From positions 62,001-126,000 of the IMG/VR virus record IMGVR_UViG_3300023184_000037: a stretch of DNA of 64,000 nt. One strand, given 5' to 3'. Source of the DNA: a virus. Positions 1 to 8,394 of this stretch are shown here, in pieces; position 1 is the stretch's first letter, and every line of letters begins with the position of its first letter. The notes below the pieces were generated by a model, which saw only the letters and a list, made by a program, of their open reading frames with translations, was not told the origin of the DNA and made no database searches. A program made the position numbers and the translations under genes.

Positions 1-1
1 T

Positions 2-217
2 AAAACATTATGTAATACTTCTGGAACTGGAACAACTCAACCAGCCGGAACGTATCACATGAACACAACTACTCAAAACAATACAGCTCCAGCAAACCAA
101 ACATCTACAAAAGGAATAACATCAGTTGGTAATATATTTAATGACGATCCAAACCAGACTGGTCTTAATGCAAATATGCAACCCTACATAGTTACTCTGT
201 TTATCCAAAAATTATAA
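2..217 (+). CDS. Tail collar/fibre protein, C-terminal end (partial)
   Basis: An open frame runs in from the left edge and stops at 215-217, leaving about 71 residues. The tail is Thr/Asn/Gln-rich and ends with NMQPYIVTLFIQKL, the usual last strand of phage tail-collar domains (N-M-x-P-Y-x-x-x-x-F-I-x-K). The next gene is a collagen-like fibre with a similar collar region, so this is probably another fibre or short tail fibre subunit. The rest of the gene lies outside the window, so its full architecture is unknown. Confidence 0.6.
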   Translation, partial: KTLCNTSGTGTTQPAGTYHMNTTTQNNTAPANQTSTKGITSVGNIFNDDPNQTGLNANMQPYIVTLFIQKL

Positions 218-240
218 TAGGTATACTCTCTAAAAATTAG

Positions 241-250
241 AATATATAAT
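241..250 (+). promoter_or_regulatory. Late-type promoter box before the tail fibre gene
   Basis: The AATATATAAT box lies 17-26 bases upstream of the fibre start. It belongs to the GATATATAA(A/T) family seen before many capsid genes in this window. This copy is weaker because the leading G is replaced by A. Confidence 0.35.
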
Positions 251-266
251 CTAAATATAGATAGGT

Positions 267-2705
267 ATGCCAATTACTCTTAAACATATAAACCACACGG
301 ATTCTGCTTCAATTAAACTGGCTAAAGTTAATTATAACTTTGACCAGTTGGTTGCAAATGGAGGTGGACCTATGGGACCTCAAGGTGCCCTTGGACAGAC
401 AGGACCTCAAGGTACTACTGGACAGATGGGATTCCAAGGACCTATTGGAGATGAAGGATTTCAAGGACCTGATGGTCCTGCTACTGGTAACTTTTGGAAT
501 AAATTGCCGGCTTCTACAATTGATGTTGAAACACTGAATCCAATCTCTAATGCGGTAGACCAGTTTGCACCCGTTGTAAATATTGGTTATATTGACCAAG
601 ACCCTGAATATGGAGCAACCGCAAAATTACCACTAGTAGGAGGAAAAACACCCTTTCAATGGAGAATTAATAGAAGATCGAATGCATCTAACAATTTAAC
701 ATTTTTAAATTCAGAATCGGCAATTTCCGGAAATGCATATAATTTTAGACTAGAAAGCATAGGAAATGCTGCGCACATGTCGATGGGATTTCTTCAATAC
801 ACAGATTCATATAGTGAATATACTGCAGGTACTACAAGTTTTAGAGGTTCTATTACATCAACTGAAAGTTTTACGATCAACGATACTGTAGCTACATTTT
901 ATAAAGATACTGTATTTGATTCTCCAGCGGTTATCAAAGAAAATTTAATTATTCAAGATTCAACTGCGGGTACTGATAAAATTGCAATCTCTAGCAATAA
1001 TAATGGATTGGTAAAGTTTAAAAGCGTACAAGAACTTGGAGGTACAGTTCCATTTGGTACTATTGTTTCAATATTACCTTCAATATTTGCAGATAACACT
1101 AAGTTTATTAATACTGAAACAATAAATCAAGGAGATACAAGTCCAATTAATATAACAGCAGGTAAAGGAGTAGGAAATTATGAAGGATGGTATCTTTGTA
1201 ATGGACAACAATGGACGGACGGTGTAATGACCGGACCTGCTCTTGTAAATTACAATGTTCCAATGCTTGGAAATTTTAACTATAATATACAAGATAATAA
1301 TCTATCGACAAATCCATTTAGTCAGGGATCCGCAGTTTCTTCAAATTTTAGAACCCATATTACGGGAGGTTCAGATATAGGAATGGATGTTAATTTAGTG
1401 TCTGGTTTATCTTATACGGTTACTTCAACTGTTAGTACTTCAACTGTTCAAGTAGGTCCTAGTACTACTGGAACAACATATAAACTTAAACAACTGCCTC
1501 AAATAATTTATTTAGGTAGAAACGATTTATATTGGCAACAGCCTGGAACAAATCAAAATCCACCTGTACCATTAACAATATTATTAGACGACGCAAATAA
1601 TGGAGCTAATAAATTAAATCCAGATCCGTATCCGGTTGCTACTATAACTAACCGACCTGCAGGAGCTTCTTATTCTTTTGGAACATCGGTCACTGCTCCT
1701 GCTGGTTATTATTGGTCTACTGCGCCAAGTATTGGATCGATTACTGGATTACCGGGATATATGACAATCACAGGAATAACCTTGGGTTCTGGAACATATC
1801 CAAATATTATAATGATTATGTTTAGTATAAGTTCACATCCATCGTCTATAGCAAATGTAACTTTAGGTATTAATACAAGTACACTAACTACTTTGGCTAC
1901 GGTGCCAATAACACTTATAAGACATGATAATAGTTATGGTACCAGCCCTACTCAATATTATACATGTTCAACTCCAAGCACAACTGTTGTAAATTATAAT
2001 TTTAACACTGGTTATTATGATTATCAATTAGTCTATACTGCACAACCCGGGTGGAAATTTACCCCTACTCAATTTTCAGGATTATTTGCAGGTACAACTT
2101 ATGATGGTGGTTTTGCATGGTCTCCTCCTGCAGGATCAGGATGGATAATTGTTAAGGGTCCATGGACTGATTATAGTTTATCAAATAATGACACTACATT
2201 GACTGTTAATCTTAGACTGGATCAGGTTCCACTAACAGGGTATTTAACAACTATTGGATATGAGATACAAATAACTGTAACTCCTACTGCCCCTAGAATA
2301 AGTCAACGATCTCAGCCTTTTAATGAAATTACACAGGCAAATGGAACACAAGTGGTTACTAACAATCTTACAATTGAAAATGGAACGGGAGCAACTGTTT
2401 ATTTATGGCTTGGAGTATATCAAGGTTCGGGAACTATTAATTCAGCAGTATATACAGATGTTAGTTTTAGTTATGTAGATTGGTTAGGATTTACTCAAAC
2501 TCAAACATTATCTATTTGGCCAGCAAATGGTACACCAGTAAATACTCAGTATTATAGTACTAGTTCATATCCATTAACAGGAGGTTCAGTTACTTCTGTT
2601 TTTAAAAGATACGGGACTACTGATAGTTCACATTCTGTAAAACTATTTTGGTCTACTTCCCCTTCTTCAACATCACCAAAAACACAACTTATATATACAC
2701 CATGA
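267..2705 (+). CDS. Tail fibre protein with collagen-like repeats and collar region
   Basis: This is an 812-residue predicted fibre. Residues about 34-72 form Gly-x-Y collagen-like triplets (GPMGPQGALGQTGPQG and following), which in phage fibres make a trimeric stalk. Around residues 262-345 there is a collar-like segment (GTIVSILPSIF, then GWYLCNGQQW, then YNVPMLGNF) typical of phage tail collar domains. The C-terminal 450 residues are Thr/Ser/Tyr/Gly-rich with repeated beta-strand patterns, as expected for a receptor-binding tip. The stop overlaps the ATG of the next gene (ATGA). A late-type promoter box lies just upstream. The host receptor cannot be inferred. Confidence 0.75.
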   Translation: MPITLKHINHTDSASIKLAKVNYNFDQLVANGGGPMGPQGALGQTGPQGTTGQMGFQGPIGDEGFQGPDGPATGNFWNKLPASTIDVETLNPISNAVDQFAPVVNIGYIDQDPEYGATAKLPLVGGKTPFQWRINRRSNASNNLTFLNSESAISGNAYNFRLESIGNAAHMSMGFLQYTDSYSEYTAGTTSFRGSITSTESFTINDTVATFYKDTVFDSPAVIKENLIIQDSTAGTDKIAISSNNNGLVKFKSVQELGGTVPFGTIVSILPSIFADNTKFINTETINQGDTSPINITAGKGVGNYEGWYLCNGQQWTDGVMTGPALVNYNVPMLGNFNYNIQDNNLSTNPFSQGSAVSSNFRTHITGGSDIGMDVNLVSGLSYTVTSTVSTSTVQVGPSTTGTTYKLKQLPQIIYLGRNDLYWQQPGTNQNPPVPLTILLDDANNGANKLNPDPYPVATITNRPAGASYSFGTSVTAPAGYYWSTAPSIGSITGLPGYMTITGITLGSGTYPNIIMIMFSISSHPSSIANVTLGINTSTLTTLATVPITLIRHDNSYGTSPTQYYTCSTPSTTVVNYNFNTGYYDYQLVYTAQPGWKFTPTQFSGLFAGTTYDGGFAWSPPAGSGWIIVKGPWTDYSLSNNDTTLTVNLRLDQVPLTGYLTTIGYEIQITVTPTAPRISQRSQPFNEITQANGTQVVTNNLTIENGTGATVYLWLGVYQGSGTINSAVYTDVSFSYVDWLGFTQTQTLSIWPANGTPVNTQYYSTSSYPLTGGSVTSVFKRYGTTDSSHSVKLFWSTSPSSTSPKTQLIYTP

Positions 2706-3517
2706 TAGATTTTAAAAAATACATACCAACAAACCGAAACATTATCCTATTTGGAGCAATAGTTGTACTAGTTTTATTACTAATGCAGCAATGCGATAGA
2801 AATGCAACCCTTAAAAAGGATGCTGAAACTGCGCAAATGATTGCAAACCGAAATTACAATAATCTTAAAGCATCTCAAGATACAATTAAATTTGAAAGAA
2901 ACCGTAATGGTGATTTGGTTGCTATTAAATTGGCTTATGAATATGACATAAATACACTGACTGCCAAAAATAAAGAGATTATTGCCGATTATCAAAAAGC
3001 ACTGGGTCTTAATAAAGACTTAAAGGGTGTAAATTCACTCTTAAGAGCCGAAATCAAAGTCAAAGATTCGATTATTAATGCCCGAAGTTCAGTTGCAACT
3101 ACAAGTGATTCAACTGCTACTGTTGCGATTAGTGATGAAAAAAAATGGGATAAATATAATTGGAGAAACTTTAATGGAACCGTTGACCTTTTAAGAAATA
3201 AAAAGACCAATACCATTAGTGTTGTTTCAAATAAATTTAACTTTGAGCAAGGAATTGAACTTAAGGCTGCGATTATAAATGAAGAGGGTATTAATAAGTT
3301 AAAAATTACATCACCTTCACCTGGAGTAATATTTACCAATATTGAAAATATTAATCTGGTAAATGACAAACTGAACCAAAAACAGGAACAAAAATCAGGA
3401 TGGTCTCTTGGAGTTGGAGTTGGTTATGGAATTAACCTCAACAATAATCAAGTAATTAGTACTGGACCATCATTAAATATTGGACTTATATGGTCTCCAA
3501 AGTGGCTTAGGTTTTAA
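2702..3517 (+). CDS. Membrane-anchored coiled-coil protein, unknown function
   Basis: I take the ATG at 2702, which overlaps the fibre stop, giving 271 residues; an 18-residue upstream extension in the same frame would overlap the fibre gene and is unlikely. Residues about 12-28 (IILFGAIVVLVLLLMQQ) are a single membrane span. They are followed by a long charged, probably coiled-coil region to about residue 125. The C-terminus is Gly-rich and beta-like (SLGVGVGYGINL, then GLIWSPKW). This arrangement recalls small membrane proteins near the tail or lysis genes of Bacteroidota phages and could be spanin-like, but I see no diagnostic motif. Confidence 0.55.
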   Translation: MIDFKKYIPTNRNIILFGAIVVLVLLLMQQCDRNATLKKDAETAQMIANRNYNNLKASQDTIKFERNRNGDLVAIKLAYEYDINTLTAKNKEIIADYQKALGLNKDLKGVNSLLRAEIKVKDSIINARSSVATTSDSTATVAISDEKKWDKYNWRNFNGTVDLLRNKKTNTISVVSNKFNFEQGIELKAAIINEEGINKLKITSPSPGVIFTNIENINLVNDKLNQKQEQKSGWSLGVGVGYGINLNNNQVISTGPSLNIGLIWSPKWLRF

Positions 3518-3531
3518 AAAATTATAGAGTA

Positions 3532-5595
3532 ATGGCAAAATCATCAAGATTCGTTAAATTAGACGACGACGTATTATTAGAATTCATGTATCATGACCAA
3601 TCACAGCCTGATTTGGTTAAAATTGAGAATGACAATAATGGAAGCCAAATCAAGTATCTTAATACGATTGCTGGAAATAATAGCGCTTCAAGGTTACTAA
3701 TACACGAACTTGGATCCGACGTTGTAGAATTTACTGTGACAACTGCAAATGGATTTATTGTTATTAATAGTTTTGCATCCCGTGCCTTATTATTAAAAAA
3801 TGGAAGTACTTACAAATTTGACTTAAGTGATATTAATACAATAAATAACCCTGCAGGATTTAATATTCCTGGAGGAAATGGTTACCTATCAGGAACTACT
3901 TACATTTATACACCAACAACTAATGGTAAATATGAGTACAATTATACAAATTTAGCAGGTACAGAATTTAATAAAGGAGAAATCCAAGTAACTGACCGTG
4001 CAAGTTCCCTATTTTCAGTTCCGTTCGCAGATACTGGAAATGATATTAGAACCGCAGCAGGACAGTCTGGAAGATATTATGCAGTTCCTACTGCTGAACC
4101 AAGTACATGGGCTCTTCTTGAAAATAATTTAGGTTACTTAGATTCAACTGAATGGTTAGGAACAGATTCTGCTGGATTACAACCCGTTGCTATTGGAGAT
4201 GTTGCAGCAGTATGGTATGACACTATTAGATTACACCTAAGAACCGGCTACTCATTTAATGGTAGAGGATATGATGGATTCTTATTCCAAACCAAGGTTA
4301 AAAGAAACTCCGGAGTCTATAATTATTTTAATTCAACGGTTTATTTAAACCAATCAAATTTTGAAATTCAAAACCCAAATCCATTTATATTAGGGGAATC
4401 TTCGTATTCTAAATATATTGAAATCAAAGTACCTTCATTGGTTGATATGTATTCGCCTGCAACAAATGAAGAATTTAAAGATACATTCTTTGCCCCTTCG
4501 GGAACTAATTCAATTCCAGCGACTGCAAATTATGAGTTTGATTTTAGATTAATCGACAGTGTAGTTACTCTTGCAGGTTATGACTACATTAAATTAGTAG
4601 AAGGAAAATCTCTAACTCTTGCACAAGAAGATGAATATGCAAATATTGCAGTTAATGTCGAACATGCAACAGATGGAGACTACTTTAAAATCTACGGAAC
4701 ATATAACTCGGATCAAGCAACATTTGAAAATTATATAACTGGAAGGATTGCAACTTCAGGAGATGACATTACAATATTCTATGAGGTTCAAGTTGCAGAG
4801 CAACTGGGTCTTAATTATATTAATACTTTTAATAATACTTTTACCCAAACCTCAAATTACGATGAGGCAATTGTGTTCAGACCTGTTATTTTAAACTCTT
4901 CAGTATCAAGCAACTTTGTAATAACTGTTAATATGAGAATCTATAATGAAACGGATAATACTCAAATTGTAAAAACCGCTTCTCTAATATATACACAACC
5001 TAAAAAGTACGGTAAAAAATTACTAAAACTGGCTCTTAATTCAAATTTTGCTCCAAGTATAGTATACAATACATTACCAAATACAGCAGTTAATAGAGAA
5101 CTTAATCAATTTGTAAATTCTATCCGACCTAGTGTTGGAGAGACCAAATATGTTCCTGTAGCCCTTGATACTTACAGAATTATGGGAGGAAGTACCTCAG
5201 TAACTGTTGATGGAGCCGCAGTAAATGATACAACTTCAATGGATTACAAAAAAGAGGGAGATGGAGTTATAACACTTTCAAAAGTTTCTGATAATTACAT
5301 TAAGTTTAAAGTTGCCCAACCTGATGGAGATTCGATGAAAAGTATTAGTCTTGTAAATGCTGAAGACCTAATACTTATAATTAAAAGTGGAGCAATTGAA
5401 CAACAAATATCTCACGACCCTAGTTTTCCAGGAGTGGACTTGGGAATCGGAGAAGTTTTCTTTAAAGTACCAAAAAGCGTAGCAGTCCGATTTGACCAAA
5501 GTGATACGAATCAAACATCAGACAAATTTTATATTAACATCAAAAACGGAAGTACTGAATCACTATTGTACTACGGAACAGTAAACATCATATAA
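3532..5595 (+). CDS. Large beta-rich virion protein, unknown
   Basis: This 687-residue protein follows the fibre genes. Its composition is rich in Asn, Thr, Tyr and Ser with alternating beta-strand patterns, and it has no Cys cluster, Walker motif or membrane span. Position between fibre and tail-tube-like genes suggests a baseplate or tail appendage component. Its stop overlaps the next ATG by one base (TAATG), so the two are probably co-translated. I do not recognise a family. Confidence 0.6.
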   Translation: MAKSSRFVKLDDDVLLEFMYHDQSQPDLVKIENDNNGSQIKYLNTIAGNNSASRLLIHELGSDVVEFTVTTANGFIVINSFASRALLLKNGSTYKFDLSDINTINNPAGFNIPGGNGYLSGTTYIYTPTTNGKYEYNYTNLAGTEFNKGEIQVTDRASSLFSVPFADTGNDIRTAAGQSGRYYAVPTAEPSTWALLENNLGYLDSTEWLGTDSAGLQPVAIGDVAAVWYDTIRLHLRTGYSFNGRGYDGFLFQTKVKRNSGVYNYFNSTVYLNQSNFEIQNPNPFILGESSYSKYIEIKVPSLVDMYSPATNEEFKDTFFAPSGTNSIPATANYEFDFRLIDSVVTLAGYDYIKLVEGKSLTLAQEDEYANIAVNVEHATDGDYFKIYGTYNSDQATFENYITGRIATSGDDITIFYEVQVAEQLGLNYINTFNNTFTQTSNYDEAIVFRPVILNSSVSSNFVITVNMRIYNETDNTQIVKTASLIYTQPKKYGKKLLKLALNSNFAPSIVYNTLPNTAVNRELNQFVNSIRPSVGETKYVPVALDTYRIMGGSTSVTVDGAAVNDTTSMDYKKEGDGVITLSKVSDNYIKFKVAQPDGDSMKSISLVNAEDLILIIKSGAIEQQISHDPSFPGVDLGIGEVFFKVPKSVAVRFDQSDTNQTSDKFYINIKNGSTESLLYYGTVNII

Positions 5596-6149
5596 TGATA
5601 TTAAATAGTAGAAATAATTTATTCAATTTTAAGTTTCCTAGGACTTTTATTCCTAAGGAGGTAGCTGACAAATATCGAAAGTATTTGAATAGACTTCCAG
5701 GTAATTTGATTACTGAACCTATTGATTTTATAAATTACTCAATTCAAGGTGTTGGCCTTCCAGGAATTAGTTTTGACCCAATCGAAACCTCACCAAATGA
5801 TGGTACAATTACATATCATAGAGGTTCGATTCCGATACAAAATACGATCGACAGACAGTTCAAAGTAACAATGCAACTCTTAGATGGTTATATAAATTAT
5901 TGGATTATGCAGGACACCCTACTATATTACTATTCGAAGGGAGTCAAAGATCCGTTTATCAACGATATTAAACTTCAGATAATGGACGCAGAAGGAATTC
6001 ACCTTATGAGCGCTGTTTTTGAAAAACCAATACTTAATTCAATTTCAGACCTGGAGTTAAATATGAGTTCAAATATTGCAGAATTTACAACGTTTGAACT
6101 AAACTTTTATTATAATAAATTCGACATAACATTAGAAATAGATAATTAA
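5595..6149 (+). CDS. Tail tube or tube-initiator-like protein
   Basis: This 184-residue protein has the layout of T4 gp19/gp54-type tube proteins. It opens with an Asn/Phe-rich N-terminus, has a central loop (INYSIQGVGLPGISF) and a two-strand hairpin, and closes with an antiparallel segment ending IAEFTTFELNFYYNKFDI. That ending resembles the AxFxVxFxYxYFDI end of myovirus tube proteins. Length is close to T4 gp19 (163 residues). It is linked to the preceding structural gene by a one-base overlap. It could be the main tube or the baseplate tube initiator; a structure prediction would decide. Confidence 0.5.
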   Translation: MILNSRNNLFNFKFPRTFIPKEVADKYRKYLNRLPGNLITEPIDFINYSIQGVGLPGISFDPIETSPNDGTITYHRGSIPIQNTIDRQFKVTMQLLDGYINYWIMQDTLLYYYSKGVKDPFINDIKLQIMDAEGIHLMSAVFEKPILNSISDLELNMSSNIAEFTTFELNFYYNKFDITLEIDN

Positions 6150-6150
6150 T

Positions 6151-6519
6151 ATGAAAACATTTTTAGATTACATAGCAGAACAGAACATAACTGAAAATGA
6201 GTTACAAGTACTAAACGAATCCCTTCAAACCGAATGGACCGAAGAACTTGAGGCTAAAGTTGACGCTGCTCTAGAACAATTTTCAAACACTTATAAGAAC
6301 GCTGACGGAACCTATAATATCCAAGCGTTCAATGAAGAGATTACTAATGAAGGAGTTTTAGGTAGTATCTTTGGAGGACTTGCAGGTTTTGCTCTTGGTA
6401 AAACTGTTGGAAAAACTATTGCCAATATCTTGGGAATCCAAAGTGGTATAATGTATGACATGTTAACCTCAAGACTAGTAGGAGCCGCTCTTGGTTCTTC
6501 TCTTGGTAGTAAATTATAA
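6151..6519 (+). CDS. Small capsid-targeted protein with hydrophobic glycine-zipper tail
   Basis: This 122-residue protein begins MKTFLDYIAEQ, very close to the capsid targeting sequence of T4 internal proteins (MKTYQEFIAEA). Further Glu-ending motifs (VLNE-S, ITNE-G) could be prohead-protease sites. The last 50 residues are a Gly/Ala zipper (GSIFGGLAGFALGKTVGKTI, then LVGAALGSSLGS) that looks membrane-active. Inference: it is packaged in the prohead, cut, and the hydrophobic part released, perhaps to act on a membrane during infection. It sits between a tail gene and the RuvC-like gene. Confidence 0.55.
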   Translation: MKTFLDYIAEQNITENELQVLNESLQTEWTEELEAKVDAALEQFSNTYKNADGTYNIQAFNEEITNEGVLGSIFGGLAGFALGKTVGKTIANILGIQSGIMYDMLTSRLVGAALGSSLGSKL

Positions 6520-6521
6520 AT

Positions 6522-7178
6522 ATGAATTTTGTAACAATTGACTTTTCCTTAAATTCCCCAGGTATTTGTATCTTCTCAGGTAATAAATATCATTTTATTG
6601 GGTATTTAAAACCAAACACAGGCACCAAAGCCGAACAAAAGATTCAGGAGGAACTACACTTACTTGAAGATTGTCAGATTCACGATCAGCCGGATTGGAC
6701 GAATAACGAGGCCTATTCGAAGAGTGAGATGATTAAAATCCAGCGTCACACCCAAACTGCAAATGACATCATTGATATGATTATTGAAATTACAGGAGAA
6801 GACCCTGAAGTTGTGGTTGCATTTGAGGGCTCCTCTTATGGTTCTTCGGGTGGAACTAATAATATTATCGATATGGCGGCTGGAGCTGCAATCTTAAAAA
6901 TGGAAATGATGTCGAGGCTTAAAGTCAAAGATATGTTAACAGTCGCACCTTCGACAATTAAGAAGCATGCTGGAAAGGGTAACATGAAGAAGGATGAACT
7001 TTGGGTTAAATTCCTGGATAACGTTTTAAACGATTCAGTGCTTGAAAACTCGTCACTGCTTAGATACTGTAAAACCCAAATCGGAGAGGTTAAAAAAGTC
7101 CCAAAACCCTTAGATGATTTGGTGGATGCCTACTTTCTGAATCATCTAGCCCGAACTCTATTTTACCCGGAGGCTTAA
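6522..7178 (+). CDS. RuvC-like Holliday junction resolvase (RNase H fold)
   Basis: This 218-residue protein has the RuvC-type order of acidic motifs. The first strand is FVTIDFSLNSPGICIF with Asp near residue 7. The second is VVAFEGSSYGS with Glu near 102. A basic helix region follows (APSTIKKHAGKGNMKKDEL), and C-terminal acids appear in PLDDLVDAYFLNHL. Such enzymes cut branched DNA; in T4 that debranching role is played by the unrelated gp49. It lies directly upstream of the SSB regulatory region. Exact substrate specificity is inferred. Confidence 0.7.
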   Translation: MNFVTIDFSLNSPGICIFSGNKYHFIGYLKPNTGTKAEQKIQEELHLLEDCQIHDQPDWTNNEAYSKSEMIKIQRHTQTANDIIDMIIEITGEDPEVVVAFEGSSYGSSGGTNNIIDMAAGAAILKMEMMSRLKVKDMLTVAPSTIKKHAGKGNMKKDELWVKFLDNVLNDSVLENSSLLRYCKTQIGEVKKVPKPLDDLVDAYFLNHLARTLFYPEA

Positions 7179-7208
7179 AGACATAAGTTATATTCAACAT
7201 ACAAGTTT

Positions 7209-7314
7209 TTGTTTCAAGAATCTTAAAAAATATTTTAAGAGGGTAAATTTGTGCCTCTAGGGTAAGATTCCCCTAATAAAAAAGATATATAATTAATATA
7301 GATTCTTGAAACAA
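7209..7314 (+). repeat. 15-bp perfect inverted repeat in the SSB leader region
   Basis: TTGTTTCAAGAATCT at 7209-7223 is the exact reverse complement of AGATTCTTGAAACAA at 7300-7314, with a 76-base spacer. The spacer holds a smaller hairpin (CTTAAAA/TTTTAAG near 7222-7240), a GC-richer patch (GGGTAAATTTGTGCCTCTAG) and a late-type box. The right arm includes the GAAAC of the SSB promoter. It may be an operator or an RNA hairpin. Confidence 0.7.
7284..7293 (+). promoter_or_regulatory. Late-type promoter box upstream of SSB
   Basis: GATATATAAT lies in the loop of the inverted repeat. SSB would then have both a late-type and a middle-type promoter, which fits a protein needed throughout infection. 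Confidence 0.35.
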
Positions 7315-7335
7315 AAAAGAAAGTTTCTATATAAC
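7306..7335 (+). promoter_or_regulatory. TTGAAAC-N17-TATAAC promoter for SSB
   Basis: GAAAC at 7308-7312 is followed by exactly 17 bases and then TATAAC at 7330-7335. The same spacing is seen at several other replication genes in this window. It is about 70 bases upstream of the SSB start. Confidence 0.6.
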
Positions 7336-7407
7336 TATCATAAGTAATTAAAGGGCCCTTAAGACTTATTAAATTAAAGTTTAAACAAAATTAAAGCAAT
7401 TAAAGAC

Positions 7408-8331
7408 ATGGCAGAATTTGACATTTTTAATCTTGGCGTAAATGACGTCGACACACACGAAACCCAAGCTTCATCTGGAAGCGATCTTTACAAACCTACC
7501 GCAGATGACGGTAAGGATGGAACTTATAAAGCAATGATTCGCTTTGTTCCGAACCCAACAAACCCACGAAACTCTTTAGTGAAAAAATACGTACATTGGC
7601 TAACAAATGCTAATGGTGACGGTAAAATGGTAGACTCTCCATCGACTGTTGGAGCACCATGTCCTATTGCAGACGTATTCTTTAAGTTACGTAAAAGTGA
7701 CTCAGCAGTTGACCGTAAAATGAGTGATAAACTTAAAAGACGTGAGCAATACTTTGCACTTATTAAAATCATTAAAGACCCACAAAATCCTGAACTAGAA
7801 GGACAATACAAAGTTTTTAAATTTGGTTACAAAATCAAAGAAAAAATCGACGAGGAATTAAAACCAGCTTTTGGTGAACCAACTCAGGTATTTGACCTAT
7901 TTGCAGGTAAAAACTTCGAATTGATTATTACTCGTCAAGGAGATTTTAACAACTACGATAAATCAAAGTTCTCTTCAAAAACATCACCAATTGAGATTGA
8001 TGGTAAAGCAGCGACTCGTACTCCTGAATCGATGGGTGCTATTAAAACCGAGTTGGAAACAGCTCCAAGTTTAGAGCCATACGAATACAAAGCATGGGAC
8101 GGAGAAACTCTTGATTTTGTTAATTCTATTCTTAGAAATTACTTAAATCCTGGAAGTTCAATAGATTCAGTTGTTAACAAACCTGCGGCTAAAAAAGCAC
8201 CAGCGAAATCTGAACCGGTTGCAGAAGCTAATGATTTTGAGTTCCCATCAGATATGGTAGGAAATCCAGACTCTACGAATGTAGACTCTTCAGATGACTT
8301 AGATTCATTCTTGAATGACTTAGATATTTAA
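7408..8331 (+). CDS. 32: Single-stranded DNA-binding protein, T4 gp32-like
   Basis: This 307-residue protein matches the gp32 length (301) and plan: an acidic-to-neutral N-terminus, a core starting at YKAMIRFVPNP, a VGAPCPIADVFFKLRK segment, and a Ser/Asp-rich acidic C-terminal tail (SSDDLDSFLNDLDI) that in gp32 docks helicase, polymerase and recombination partners. The Cys cluster that binds zinc in T4 gp32 is not evident; I see a single Cys in that region. It is flanked by a promoter/inverted-repeat leader and a strong terminator, so it is probably a monocistronic, heavily expressed gene. Confidence 0.85.
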   Translation: MAEFDIFNLGVNDVDTHETQASSGSDLYKPTADDGKDGTYKAMIRFVPNPTNPRNSLVKKYVHWLTNANGDGKMVDSPSTVGAPCPIADVFFKLRKSDSAVDRKMSDKLKRREQYFALIKIIKDPQNPELEGQYKVFKFGYKIKEKIDEELKPAFGEPTQVFDLFAGKNFELIITRQGDFNNYDKSKFSSKTSPIEIDGKAATRTPESMGAIKTELETAPSLEPYEYKAWDGETLDFVNSILRNYLNPGSSIDSVVNKPAAKKAPAKSEPVAEANDFEFPSDMVGNPDSTNVDSSDDLDSFLNDLDI

Positions 8332-8352
8332 TCTAAGTTACTTTTATAAACT

Positions 8353-8382
8353 AAAGGGCTAATTAAACTTAGCCCTTTTTTT
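8353..8382 (+). terminator. Rho-independent terminator after SSB
   Basis: AAAGGGCTAA and TTAGCCCTTT form a 10-bp stem with a 6-base loop, followed by a T run. It overlaps the promoter of the next gene. Confidence 0.85.
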
Positions 8383-8391
8383 CTATATAAT
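8363..8391 (+). promoter_or_regulatory. Promoter for primase embedded in the SSB terminator
   Basis: TTAAAC (TAAAC at 8364-8368), exactly 17 bases, then TATAAT at 8386-8391. The -35 box starts in the terminator loop and the spacer is made of the 3' stem arm and T tract. The primase ATG is only 4 bases past the -10 box, so the transcript would be nearly leaderless. Confidence 0.45.
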
Positions 8392-8394
8392 AGT

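Noticed and set aside
2648-2702. Upstream start for the membrane protein
   Set aside because: It would overlap the fibre gene by 58 bases; the ATG overlapping the fibre stop is the better start.
2992-3369. Reverse-strand open frame of 125 codons
   Set aside because: Covers the coiled-coil region of the forward membrane protein; no sign of independent function.
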